The position numbers and the translations under genes were made by a program. Below, in pieces: positions 27,001-34,727 of a stretch of DNA of 64,000 bases. The notes below the pieces were generated by a model. That model was not told the DNA's origin. It worked only from the letters and a program-made list of their open reading frames with translations, and ran no database searches. The stretch's first letter is position 1, and each line of letters starts with the position of its first letter. Origin of the DNA: Ciona intestinalis. Its lineage: Eukaryota; Chordata; Ascidiacea; Phlebobranchia; Cionidae. Location: positions 3,486,360 to 3,550,359 of the forward strand of contig NC_020175.2 of assembly GCF_000224145.3 (NCBI RefSeq), written 5' to 3'.

Positions 27001-29548
27001 CTATTATAATGTGTGTATACTATGAATGTAACTTTCTTTATCCTTGCGTAGCCGGAAAACGACAGTCGTTAAACACGAGTGTTCTGTTTCATACACCTCG
27101 TGCCAGCTTCCAATTATTATTAATTTGAAGAAAATTGGCGTGGTCGCTACACCTAGCAGACAAAGAGCCATTTATGTTAAACCATTTTTCAACCTGCAAA
27201 ACTCCTTCCAACAGACACAGCAAGCACAGACACGGAACTCATCCCAACGAAACTATCTGACTTATCTGTCCACGAACTCGTGTCATACAAATTTGGCACG
27301 TTTGTCCTCGGCTTACTACGTATGCATCGTACATCCCACCCTCCTATTAACTTACTGGTGGCGGAAAAAGTTCCAGCACAGCCAGAGTTGACGGGAAATG
27401 CATTTAGAGGATCTTTCAGGTAAACTTGAGTTTTCTGTATTCTATTCTGTATTGTGTTTCTGCAATCTGTATTGTTGAAGTTATGATTTTGTTGCACAAT
27501 CTTTTGTCTGAATTATTCCTCTTTTTTGCAAATCTAAAAAAATAAAAAATAAAAAAAAAATAAAAAATAAAAAAAAATGTTTGGCATTTTTATACTAACT
27601 TTAAAAGGCTTTTACTTGTAATAAATACTACATATTCAGAATAGCTATAGCACAGAAATTGGCATGCCTACATGTAGTCATAAATATACAATTTAAGGCT
27701 AGATGCTGCTATTATTGTGGCCTATGTGTTCTAATACAGAGTTCATGAAATATTCTTATGATTTCAGTTTCCTGTCATATAGCAAAAAAAAATATCCGTT
27801 ATTTTTAGTTTACAAATAAAAAAAAATTCACTCTAATATTATTTCTTTTTTTCACTTTATTAAAGTCGGACTAAAATTTATATTTTTATGTTTTTAGTTT
27901 TGATCAAGGCAACGGTATCTTATACATCAAGCGTTCGTGGTTGGTTGGAGAATCTGTAGGACGTTTATCATTGCTGCTTGTACATTGCATGGCACATTTG
28001 ACTATTAAGGATTTCAGTGATGATTTGGCTGCGGGATTCTTACAAGAGTTCTACCAGTGCCTTGCAGTGCTCAGTGATGACCTGTTTTTCGCAAGGTGCA
28101 AGGATGAGGCTGGGAAGAGTGGTGCTGGTAAGATAAATAGGCGACACTGTAATTTCGTTTTTTATTTTTTTTAGCAATTTGTTTTTTGTTTTTTTTAGGC
28201 AAGTAGAAGACTGGTGTTGGTTTTGTATGTATATAACTAGTTTTTTTTTTTTTAAATGTTTTTTTTAGATTTTAAATTTTTTTAAAATAAAGTCAACAAA
28301 ACTTTTCATTTTTTTACCTTATGATATAGTAGGGTGGGGAAAGATGGGACACCTTTTCAATCTATTTTCTCTTCCCATTTGGTAGTGAACAAAGAACATT
28401 CAAAGAATTATATAACCGTTTCTACCAGGCTACTATAGACCGTTGTTAATTAGGATATTTGGATATTATGTACTGGAGGTGTCCCATCTTCCCCACCCTA
28501 CTATATATACATACAGTGTAACTTACAAATCAACTTGTTTTCAGATACAAAGTCACCAAGCCACCTTAACCCAACCCATGATCTGCTATTCGCTAAATTG
28601 CCTACCGATGTCAGCTCAGACCGCTCCTTCCACCAGGGTGCGATGGAGAGTCGGCTGTCGAAGTATAGTCACGCCTCAATGAGCACAGCTGTTCGAGACG
28701 ACCTCGGTAGTGTAGAGAGTAAAATGAAAAAGGTATTTTACCTAGCATAGTAGTCAAGTATTATAGTTTTGGCTTGTACAAGCTATTTTTCCTACATTTT
28801 TAATACTATGCAACTAAATGCATTAAAATGTAATTTTTCCAGGCATCCCAATCTTTGCATGGATTTGACCAGAAATTGAAGGAATTCGCACCAGATGCTC
28901 AAGACAGGTAAAAAACTTTGTTGAAAGCCTTTTCTTGCTTTAAAACCAACCATAATTTACGCTTAGACCAAAAACCACCACACCAACACCAAATGTTGAC
29001 CAAGACGATCTTAACAAGGAGTTTTTATCGTTGACCAAAGAAGCAAGTGACTTACATGAGGAGTTGTCACATGGTGGGCAAAAGGAGGGTGTAGGAGTTC
29101 GGAACCGGCTTACAAATGTCACAATACGGTTGTCAGAAGTGCAAAAAAGGTATTTTTGTTTTTGAACAAAATGCTTTTTTTTACCTGTTTACCAACTTTG
29201 CTTAAAATTTATTATTATTTTATTTATTTTTTTTCGAGACAAATTATAAAAATACATCGTAAAAACTAATAATTAGGGGAATAAAAAATGTAGCTTTTTT
29301 TACCCCAACAACTGTAGGTGTTTACCATAGGTTTTACCATAATTATACTGGTTTAGTAAATTGGTTGCAACTTTTTAACTGACACTCTCTTCCAGCCTTT
29401 TATCCATAGCATGTTTTAACAACTGTTGTTTTGCTGTTCATTCTTTTCTCTTCGTTCATTAAGTATACATAAATTGCTTGTGTGTAATGTTAAAGTATGC
29501 CAATCAATTATAATTTTGTTTTGCAGGTTGCGGTCGCCTCAACAGTAA
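503..29548 (+). CDS. 3' part of a giant single-pass membrane protein with Cys-rich ectodomain and long coiled-coil tail; family not recognised
   Basis: Fifty-three exons were joined by hand at GT-AG sites. Every junction keeps phase and the total is 7,487 nt: two bases of a split codon plus 2,495 codons including the TAA at 29546-29548, which strongly supports one gene. The 5' end lies left of the window, because the first exon starts with a split codon after AG at 501-502. Order from the first visible residue: about 1-711 Cys-rich modules, about 712-973 Thr/Ser-rich and beta-rich juxtamembrane part with an RKRR site near 798-801, transmembrane helix about 974-998, charged coiled coil about 999-2092, C-terminal part about 2092-2494. 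It probably acts at the cell surface with a long cytoplasmic rod. I do not recognise a named family for the whole architecture. Exons are listed in the five block entries that follow. Confidence 0.85.
6112..6172 (+). repeat. Isolated tRNA-like SINE head fragment in intron 9
   Basis: GTGATTAGCATGCTTTACTG followed by CCTGAGGATATAGGTTCAAG resembles the A- and B-box regions of a tRNA-derived SINE head without the body. A T-rich intron surrounds it. It is too diverged and lacks an acceptor stem, so it is not a tRNA gene. Confidence 0.5.
7626..8045 (+). repeat. 40-bp minisatellite (about 10 units) that repeats the exon 11 end and its splice donor
   Basis: Units read about GTACATGTTTAGGTCAGTTT followed by TTGTGAGTTTGTATTTTAAT. 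The first unit overlaps the end of exon 11 (TGT ACA TGT TTA G) and its GTCAGT donor at 7643, so every later unit carries a copy of the exon end plus donor. Units vary (TACTTGCTTGG in place of TACATGTTTAG in several). Confidence 0.9.
8663..8697. repeat. TA microsatellite in intron 12
   Basis: About 15 TA units between two A/T-rich, partly complementary stretches (TAGTTTTAAACCCATTTTAA near 8620 against GGGTTTAAACTAAAA near 8717), so the whole 8600-8760 segment can fold into one long AT-rich hairpin. Confidence 0.7.
9534..12773 (+). CDS. Juxtamembrane block: mucin-like stretch, dibasic RKRR site, beta-rich domain, exons 14-19
   Basis: Exons: 9534-9681, 10292-10469, 10705-10804, 11348-11472, 11865-12001, 12660-12773. 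The first exon is Thr/Ser/Pro-rich ([16 protein letters not shown]), likely O-glycosylated spacer. The second holds ARKRRS, a good furin-type cleavage motif, so the ectodomain could be cut and remain as two chains or be shed. The following ~130 residues alternate hydrophobic and polar residues, with [11 protein letters not shown] and [10 protein letters not shown] strands that look like an all-beta fold just outside the membrane. I cannot assign it to a family. Phases join cleanly to the transmembrane exon. Confidence 0.8.
9715..10015 (+). mobile_element. Longest plus-strand copy of the composite SINE, in intron 14 of the giant gene
   Basis: Runs from a decayed tRNA-like head (GGTTACAGGTTGGATGCTTG) through CCAACCCAGTGGTCACTTAT, GTCAGCCATACATACAAATA, an A-rich link, and the CACTTGTGTTATATAACAAC part to GTTACATTTATTCACCC. 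An oppositely oriented fragment follows at 10081-10205, so two insertions lie back to back. Confidence 0.65.
12110..12300 (+). repeat. T-rich minisatellite in intron 18
   Basis: About four to five units of TTTTTAATTTTTAGG plus TTTTTGTTTTTTTTATATAT. Each unit ends in TTTTTAG, a decoy for a splice acceptor, well upstream of the true acceptor of exon 19 at 12659. Confidence 0.8.
13144..13318 (+). CDS. Transmembrane exon (exon 20)
   Basis: With the last codons of the previous exon this exon gives an uninterrupted hydrophobic run of about 24 residues ([20 protein letters not shown] and on), followed at once by basic WRPRD and then RYWKPRYR. By the positive-inside rule this places the downstream coiled coil in the cytoplasm and the Cys-rich part outside, making a type I protein. 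The exon ends in phase 2 at 13318. Confidence 0.85.
13534..26018 (+). CDS. Cytoplasmic coiled-coil rod, exons 21-44
   Basis: Exons: 13534-13598, 14000-14148, 14798-14915, 15499-15569, 15794-15853, 16606-16815, 17360-17537, 17856-18019, 18432-18548, 18774-18863, 18963-19127, 19539-19664, 20037-20240, 20643-20867, 21240-21443, 21800-21904, 22286-22390, 22938-23047, 23601-23715, 24294-24401, 24744-24929, 25181-25267, 25521-25628, 25923-26018. The translation is dominated by Glu, Lys, Arg, Gln and heptad-spaced Leu/Met, with almost no Pro or Gly, as in a long alpha-helical rod. A recurring element reads roughly L..RLAxRRxxK ([52 protein letters not shown]), so the rod contains degenerate internal repeats. 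Sixteen of these exons are multiples of three bounded by phase 0 introns. The likely role is self-association or a link to cytoskeleton; the partner is unknown. Confidence 0.85.
14916..15185 (+). repeat. G-rich minisatellite directly after the exon 23 donor
   Basis: About nine imperfect units of roughly 25-30 bp around GGGGTTATTTGCGTTTTTCG and GAGGGGTTGAG. The array begins within a few bases of the donor at 14916, and its GGGGTGAG units resemble that donor (AGGG|GTGAGG). Strong G/T strand bias. Confidence 0.8.
15882..16080. mobile_element. Reference copy of repeat family A: ~200 bp MITE-like element with ~28 bp terminal inverted repeats
   Basis: Ends TATAGTAGGGTGGGGGAAGA and the inverse TCTTCCCCCACCCTACTATA flank an AT-rich, non-coding middle with conserved pieces (ATTTGGTAGTAAACAAAGAA, ACACGATCAGGATATTTGGA). 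Inverted ends, TA at the borders and no ORF point to a non-autonomous DNA transposon. Further full or nearly full copies: 297-490, 937-1133, 2067-2256, 7085-7283, 14171-14365, 21955-22140, 23080-23273, 28325-28506, 34283-34463, 35213-35398, 37431-37619, 38407-38575, 40355-40562, 41326-41582, 43523-43722, 45421-45618, 46736-46963, 47531-47713, 58823-58995, plus the intergenic copies in 48,665-53,893. Partial copies: 2010-2045, 3309-3404, 11504-11612, 17640-17775, 33906-34046, 36770-37025, 38577-38757, 39388-39640, 41885-41995, 48176-48310. Confidence 0.85.
16085..16245. repeat. Family C repeat: GGCCAACTGTGGCCTAAATT element
   Basis: A short repeat pairing a GGCCAACTSTGGCCTAAAT part with a GTGCCACACTGTAGAACTTC / CACCCATGTAGAA part. 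Related copies: 12935-13015 (inverse), 20495-20565, 34480-34545, 41085-41165 (inverse), 57700-57775, 63150-63240 (inverse, degraded). No coding capacity. Each copy is preceded by or nested with other repeats, so borders are approximate. Confidence 0.5.
22756..22905. repeat. Perfect 22-bp hairpin with an exon-derived loop, flanked by direct repeats, upstream of exon 38
   Basis: Stem 22798-22819 (CTTACCACTGTTAAAAAACA and AG) pairs perfectly with 22828-22849; the 8-base loop is AGTCTGAA. GAGTCTGAACTTG in the centre is identical to the start of exon 38 (near 22954). The flanks TGGTTTTACAAATAAAAA occur on both sides (about 22758 and 22871). The layout suggests a template-switch event copying exon sequence into the intron. 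Confidence 0.85.
23898..24040. mobile_element. Family D: ~140 bp element with CAGTGGC..CAGC terminal inverted repeats
   Basis: Begins CAGTGGCCCAGCC and ends GCTGCGCCACTG, with a homopolymeric A/T core and a G/C-run edge (TTTTTTGGGGGGGAGGG, CAACCCCCCC). Related but degraded pieces are at 14428-14490 (CAGTGGTGCAGCCGAGGGGG) and 5207-5325. No ORF; non-autonomous DNA element by structure. Confidence 0.55.
26184..29548 (+). CDS. C-terminal block of the giant protein, exons 45-53, with a compact domain of unknown family
   Basis: Exons: 26184-26292, 26373-26448, 26845-26975, 27215-27419, 27898-28127, 28545-28732, 28843-28907, 28967-29149, 29527-29548. After a linker ([18 protein letters not shown]) about 190 residues in exons 47-49 look globular: [18 protein letters not shown], then [13 protein letters not shown] and [10 protein letters not shown], then [20 protein letters not shown]. 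The last ~150 residues are Ser/Thr-rich with a final short coiled coil ([15 protein letters not shown]). The final coding exon adds seven residues before TAA. I do not recognise the domain. VHCMAH recalls a zinc-peptidase HExxH with Glu replaced by Cys, but this is only a resemblance. Confidence 0.75.
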
Positions 29549-29930
29549 AGCACACAGAAGTTTAAGCACAAACAATGTACATAGTGCGCAGTAATATAAG
29601 TGCAATTCCAATGTATTGGCTGCATTGAAAGATTGCAGTAAAGTTAAAAACAGAAAGCAGCAACATTTTAGTTACATTTTGATATAATTTATAAATTGTA
29701 CATAATTTCATATATTATTTTGTATTTTTTCAAATTACGTCAAATTTATATTTATCTATTTTTGTATATTTTTCAATTAGTCGTCTGTGATTTTGTAGCA
29801 GTTGTTTTGTACGCGCAAATGAGCACTGTCCAGCACCCACGCACATCTCCTGCACTTCTCACTGTTACCGCGTCGATAGCAGAACGCGTAGTTTTACTTA
29901 GCAAATAAAATTGTGAAATTAGTTTGAAAA
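29549..29930 (+). terminator. 3' UTR and poly(A) signal of the giant gene
   Basis: After the TAA at 29546-29548 the sequence is AT-rich and non-coding. A canonical AATAAA lies at 29904-29909, about 360 nt downstream of the stop, and is the first good signal. The cleavage site would fall near 29,925. Confidence 0.6.
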
Positions 29931-30057
29931 CTTGTGATAAATTTCATGTATGAACTCAATATTTTTTTTGTTTACATTTTACAGACAATTTTGTCTGTGG
30001 TAGCCGTTTTTGAGAACTTTGAACATTAAATGTCGGTAAAGTACCATAGATTAGGGC

Positions 30058-30285
30058 TTAAAAACATATTGATTTATAATTCGAACAACCGAAAGAACAC
30101 GAACATCTGTTAAGAAAAAGTTTATTTAAAAATTCATGCCTAATAACCTTCGGGGAGGAAATAAATTCACCGCTAGCGTCAACACAACGTTTGGTAACTG
30201 GAGACGCCATTTTATAAAGTTTTGTGTTTTGAAATTTTTTGTTAAATTGACGATTAAAATAAGTAAAATTAGCAAAAAATGTCAA
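30058..30285 (-). other. Possible short minus-strand coding exon or chance ORF between the giant gene and PIH1D2
   Basis: A 75-codon minus-strand ORF. From an internal Met near 30,208 it reads MASPVTKRCVDASGEFISSP, in a start context (AAAATGGCGTC) that resembles metazoan downstream promoter/YY1-like ATG elements. It sits between the 3' end of one plus-strand gene and the start of another, where a divergent promoter would be possible. No partner exon was found further left on the minus strand, so it may be chance. Confidence 0.15.
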
Positions 30286-30450
30286 TAAAAGCAGTTTTGT
30301 TACATAGTTTAAGTAATATTGCAGGTACAGCGAAAATATTGGGTTAAGAAAATGTGTGCCTAATAAATAAACGGTTCATTAATTTAAGTGTAAAATGTGT
30401 TAATACCCTGGTTTGTATTTTAAAATATTTTGTTGTTAGAATTTATAATT

Positions 30451-30502
30451 TTCAGCCAATTTCTTAAATTTTAAACGTCCATAGTTTAATAATTGAGAAA
30501 AT
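30451..30502 (+). promoter_or_regulatory. Acceptor-like TTTTCAG just before the PIH1D2 start; possible trans-splice site or 5' UTR intron end
   Basis: A T-rich run ending in TTTTCAG (AG at 30454-30455) lies 47 nt before the PIH1D2 ATG. Tunicates trans-splice a short leader onto many mRNAs, so this may be the leader acceptor; an ordinary 5' UTR intron would look the same. Sequence alone cannot decide. Confidence 0.3.
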
Positions 30503-33500
30503 ATGGATTCAAAAGAGATGCAGGAACAAGCAAATTACATTTGGAACAGACTGGATGATTTGGCAGGTTCTGATCCAGATGCTTACAAGAAATTCATTGA
30601 AACACAAATGACAGAAAGAGAGAAATTCTTGTCAGCTCCTGAACCAAAGTTTTGCTTTGAAACCTTTGTAACTGTAAGTATATAGCAAGTACATCTATTG
30701 ATCTATGGAATCGTATGGACCGGGTGGATCCTAGTTTTATCATGGCAATCTATTCTGTTTAAATAAGGTCCTATGACTGGGTACCTAATAAAACTACAGG
30801 TTGACCATACCAGTGTAACAAACCAACTTTTGGTCCGATGCCTCGAATGGTTTTTGAGTTATGGACAAAAAACCATTACACGGTTGCAGATATTTTGGTT
30901 GTTTCAATAACTCAAAAACCATTCGAGGTATCGGACCATAAGTTGGTTTGTTATACTCTTATGGTCAATTGACATCTATTGGACATGGATGCGTAGCGTT
31001 TCTGGTCGAAATAACCAAAATATCTGCAACCGTTTGCAACTGCGTGCAACCTGTAGTTTTATTAGGTACCGAGTCATAGGACCTTGTTTAAACAGAATAG
31101 AACACCATGATAAAACTAGGATTTGACATCTATTCTACGTGGCTTAGCAAGTCATGGGATCCAGAAATTAGGTCTAAGTTTGAAAGTTAGCTCATCACTG
31201 CAGTCTAATAGGGCAAAATCTGATAGCTTTAAGTATGTAGATCTATATAAAATTTAATTTTTTTACTTTTCATATATGGGCCTATACATTTTATCCTGCA
31301 ATTGTTCGTTTACTACACTGTTATTAAACTTAAACCAAACAAAACTTAATTAATATATCTGTATATTTTTGACTGTTTCTTGTTTCCATTAGGAGTCTAA
31401 AACACCAGTATTTGTCAACGTATGTACATGGAGACGAATCCCACCACCAGCTGATGATAACGAAGCGGTTAAGCTGTTGACTGGGTTCAAAACAACTCAT
31501 AAAGGCCCGAAAGGTTTGAGAATCATAGATTTTAAATAAATATTACTGAAAATATAACCTTTTTCTTTTGACTGAAACCTCTAGAATACTTATATGTGAC
31601 TTTTATGTGTCATTGGAATTTTTATAATATATATATGTATATTATTATATACATAGACTATCACTTTTTAGTGCTGTGGCACAGTGGTTACAACGGTTAC
31701 ATTTTGACCATAATATAAAGACTTTCAGATTTAATGTTTCCCCTTGCTACGATTGTGTATTTCCTTCAGCAAGACACTTTTTAGCTATTGCTTTAACCCA
31801 GTGGTTACAATTTCTCTGTTAGTTTGAATAATATTGGTAATAAATTTTTATGAATTGATATATATGACAGGCAAATACATCACAATTCCAATTGCGTTAA
31901 ATGATAAAATCCTGGAAGAAATCTTAGAAACAGCTGGAGATAAACAAGAAATGATGAAATTGACAATCCATGTGATACAGGCTGAACATAAGGTGAAAAA
32001 CTTTGTCTCCAACTTTTTCTTAAACTTTGTATTTTACAGATTTTTTAAGAAAATACAATCTTTTTTTTCTGTTTGTATGTTTTTACCTAGCTTTACCCCT
32101 GTACATACTAATTTTTTTTTATTCTGTATGGATGAAGTTTAAATAAATTAACCTTTAAAATGTGAACTTTTTAACATTTTTTTCTATAAAATATCAGATT
32201 TTGACCAGAGTCTTACAAATTTATATAGTGCACACTGCAGACTGCACACATCTGTAATTTTAAATTCACTCTTAAAAAGAATAATTTTATTTTACAGATA
32301 TCCTTATCAAGCAACTTTAAAGAGTGCAGAGACATCTTTAAGGGTGATCTGCCTGCCAACCCGCGTGCTTTGTTTGTAGAAAATCCAAACTCAGACACTT
32401 CGATAATGGATGCCAGTAAATTAGCGAAGAAATGTCAGGCACAAACTGGTAAGGGCGCCGATATATTGACCTCACCAGAAATTTTGCTCCAAAATCTCGC
32501 TAGTGCAACTGCTGAAACGGACACAGTTTTAAATGGAACAGATTTTGTGAAAAATTTGACTGAAAAAGGAAAAACAAATGGTGAAAAGAAACCAAAAGTA
32601 AAATTAATAGAAGAAATTGGTAAGTGTGTATGGTTAAAACATTGTACATGGTTATTAATATTTTAAAATGCTGTATCTTTTTATTGTTTTTATAATATTT
32701 ATGAATGCAACTTATTTAACCTTTGTGGCGGAGCAATAACAGTCGTTATAACATTGCGGTTTTCCAAGCTTATTAGTTATCACATATGTAGCTTTGTAGG
32801 TAATTATTTTAATATATACTCTGAAATCTAGACAACCCATAAAGGACCTCCGACTTGGTGGTTCTGTTTTTCATCCAGGCATGAGTTTTCCTATTATGTT
32901 ATACACTGTTAAAAATGCATTTTTTATGTTTATCCTGATTAAGCCATTGTGTTATAAGAAAACGATTATTTTACCATAAAAACTGCTAGTAACTTATGAA
33001 TGAATGTAACTTACTTTATACTCGCGTGGTTTTTTAGTGTATTCTTATTTTTTTTTTCTTTGTGTGGCTAATAATTCAAACAACCCATTAGTGACCACTG
33101 GGTTGGAGCAATTGTTGGTAAGTGTCTTGTCCAAGGACACATATGTCCACAATTTCAGCCTTGAACCCATTGCCTATTGGTTACAGGCAGGCGCGCTAAT
33201 CACTACGCCACGGCGCCGGAATAAAAGATCCGTTACTTATTTTTTAAATATGCGTGACATCAACAGTTTATTAATTATGCAATTATGCAATTTTCACTTT
33301 TGTTTTTATTAATTTTTAGCTGTTCCACTTGACGTACCAGTTCATATGTTACAAGAACATGAAGCAGATAATGGGAAACCTCACAGATTTACTCTCAAAG
33401 TTAATCTTCCTCTTGTAGAAAGTGTGGCTGAATGTGACCTTGAAATATCTCAGGTTAGTTGTTTTATGAAATAAACTGAATAAAAATAGAATTTTTATAG

Positions 33501-34214
33501 TTTTACAAGTATTAGTTTTACCAATTTAAGAACACATGTTAATAAATGTAATCCATGGAAAACCACAGTCGTTACAACACGGGTGTTCTGTTTCATACAC
33601 CTTTTGTGAGTTTTGTCAGCTTACGAGTTTCCACATGGTATGTTACTTTGTGAGTGATTATAGAGGATTTTTTGTTGTTTCGTGTGATTAAACTACGGAA
33701 AAAGTGGGTTTTATGTGCTAGCGGTTTCCCGTTTTAGCCTATAGTACGAATTTGTTTCATTAAAAAAACTTTAGCATAGGTAACATTAGGACTTTTAATA
33801 TTGCTAGACTAATTTGGGTATACCATATAAAACATTAAAATATTGTTTCGAGTGCCAATAATTTATCAAAGACATTTTGTGTGTGTAGCATAGGGCAATT
33901 AATACATATAGTAGGGTGAGGAAAACGGGGCACCTTCATCCCATAATATTCCAATATCCTGAAATATTTAACAACGGTCTATGGGAGTCGTGTCCCATCT
34001 TCCCCCACCCTAAAACGGTGTCCTATTTTCTCGCACCCTACTATACATCATATCTCTTACTTTTATATTTTAGGACGAAGTAGAGTTGTCCGTAGAAAAG
34101 AAATATTATTTGAAATTCCCCCTACCACGTTCGATTGACAACGAAAATACGTCAGCGCGTTTCGTCCGCAAAAACAATGTATTAACTATTACTATGCCTA
34201 TTACTGGTACGTGA
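30503..34214 (+). CDS. PIH1D2: PIH1 domain-containing protein 2 (PIH1D2)
   Basis: Six exons: 30503-30673, 31393-31513, 31871-31992, 32298-32619, 33320-33453, 34074-34214 (TGA at 34212-34214). They join in frame to 336 residues, close to the usual length of about 315. The N-terminal half is a PIH1 domain (PVFVNVCTWRRIPPP, then KYITIPIALND and LTIHVIQAEHK). A charged linker (about 158-203) leads to a CS/p23-like C-terminal domain with a beta-rich pattern (HRFTLKVNLPLVESVAECDL, then KYYLKFPLPRSI). PIH proteins are adaptors of HSP90/R2TP in assembly of complexes such as axonemal dynein arms; PIH1D2 itself is less studied. The start is the first ATG of the ORF in a good A-rich context. A GTACGT at the very end could be a donor, but the stop right after it gives a normal-length protein. 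Confidence 0.9.
30730..31120. repeat. Nested foldback repeat in PIH1D2 intron 1
   Basis: Outer arms (about 30730-30806 and 31043-31120) are inverted copies, for example CCTAGTTTTATCATGG against CCATGATAAAACTAGG. An inner pair, 30817-30862 and 30906-30952, is also inverted (TCGAATGGTTTTTGAGTTAT against ATAACTCAAAAACCATTCGA). A third short pair, GGTTGCAGATATTTTGGTT and its complement, lies near 30883 and 31012. The order is X-Y-Z-Y'-Z'-X'. It looks like a foldback or MITE-type element with an internal rearrangement. No coding capacity. Confidence 0.75.
33000..33222 (-). mobile_element. SINE copy with the clearest tRNA head, in PIH1D2 intron 4
   Basis: On the minus strand the head shows A-box-like TGGCGTAGTGATTAGCGCGC (33191-33210) and B-box GGGTTCAAGGCT (33157-33168), spaced as in a tRNA gene. 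The element then runs through CACTAATGGGTTG and ends near a GTAACATTCATTC-type tail, with part of the usual middle deleted. Confidence 0.75.
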
Positions 34215-34544
34215 TATAAGTTATAACATACGCCAGAACGGAAAATATTCAACCATTTCGTCCATAGCTATTTTCTGTAGGTATATAGTAGGGTTGGGGA
34301 AGATGGGACACTTTTTCATTCTATTTTCTTGTCGCATTTGGTAGTACATCAAAAAATATATAAAAACGAATCCTCACGACTCCCATAGACCGGTGTTAAT
34401 TGTTTAAAACACGATCAGGGTATTATGTGCTGAAGGTGTCCTGTCTCCCTCACCCTACTATATGTCTATGTTAGGGTAAAACAGGCCAACATCGACCTAA
34501 AATTCTAGTTCCCCTGTCGTGCCTCATTTCACCCGTATATAATC

Positions 34545-34550
34545 TTTATT
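34545..34550 (-). terminator. Poly(A) signal of the CKS gene (minus strand)
   Basis: TTTATT on the plus strand is AATAAA on the minus strand, about 180 nt beyond the CKS stop at 34728. The position suits a short 3' UTR. For the converging PIH1D2 gene, candidate signals are ATTAAA at about 34,639 and AATAAA at 34804-34809, so the two 3' UTRs may overlap. Confidence 0.45.
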
Positions 34551-34727
34551 TGATAAACTGCTTTTATGTAACATAAGTTATGTAACATAATTTCGTATTC
34601 ATTTTAACTGTGCGATTCTGGAAAGTTCTAACGTACGAATTAAAACAAAAATATACACGAAACACAATTAAAACATAAGACGCAAATATAAAATAGCGAT
34701 TAATTAGTTGCAATTTCGGTAACCAGT

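Noticed and set aside
34074..34214. GTACGT at the end of the PIH1D2 reading frame as a splice donor leading to more exons
   Set aside because: The frame ends in TGA immediately after, giving a protein of normal family length with a complete C-terminal domain. No continuing exon was recognised before the CKS gene.
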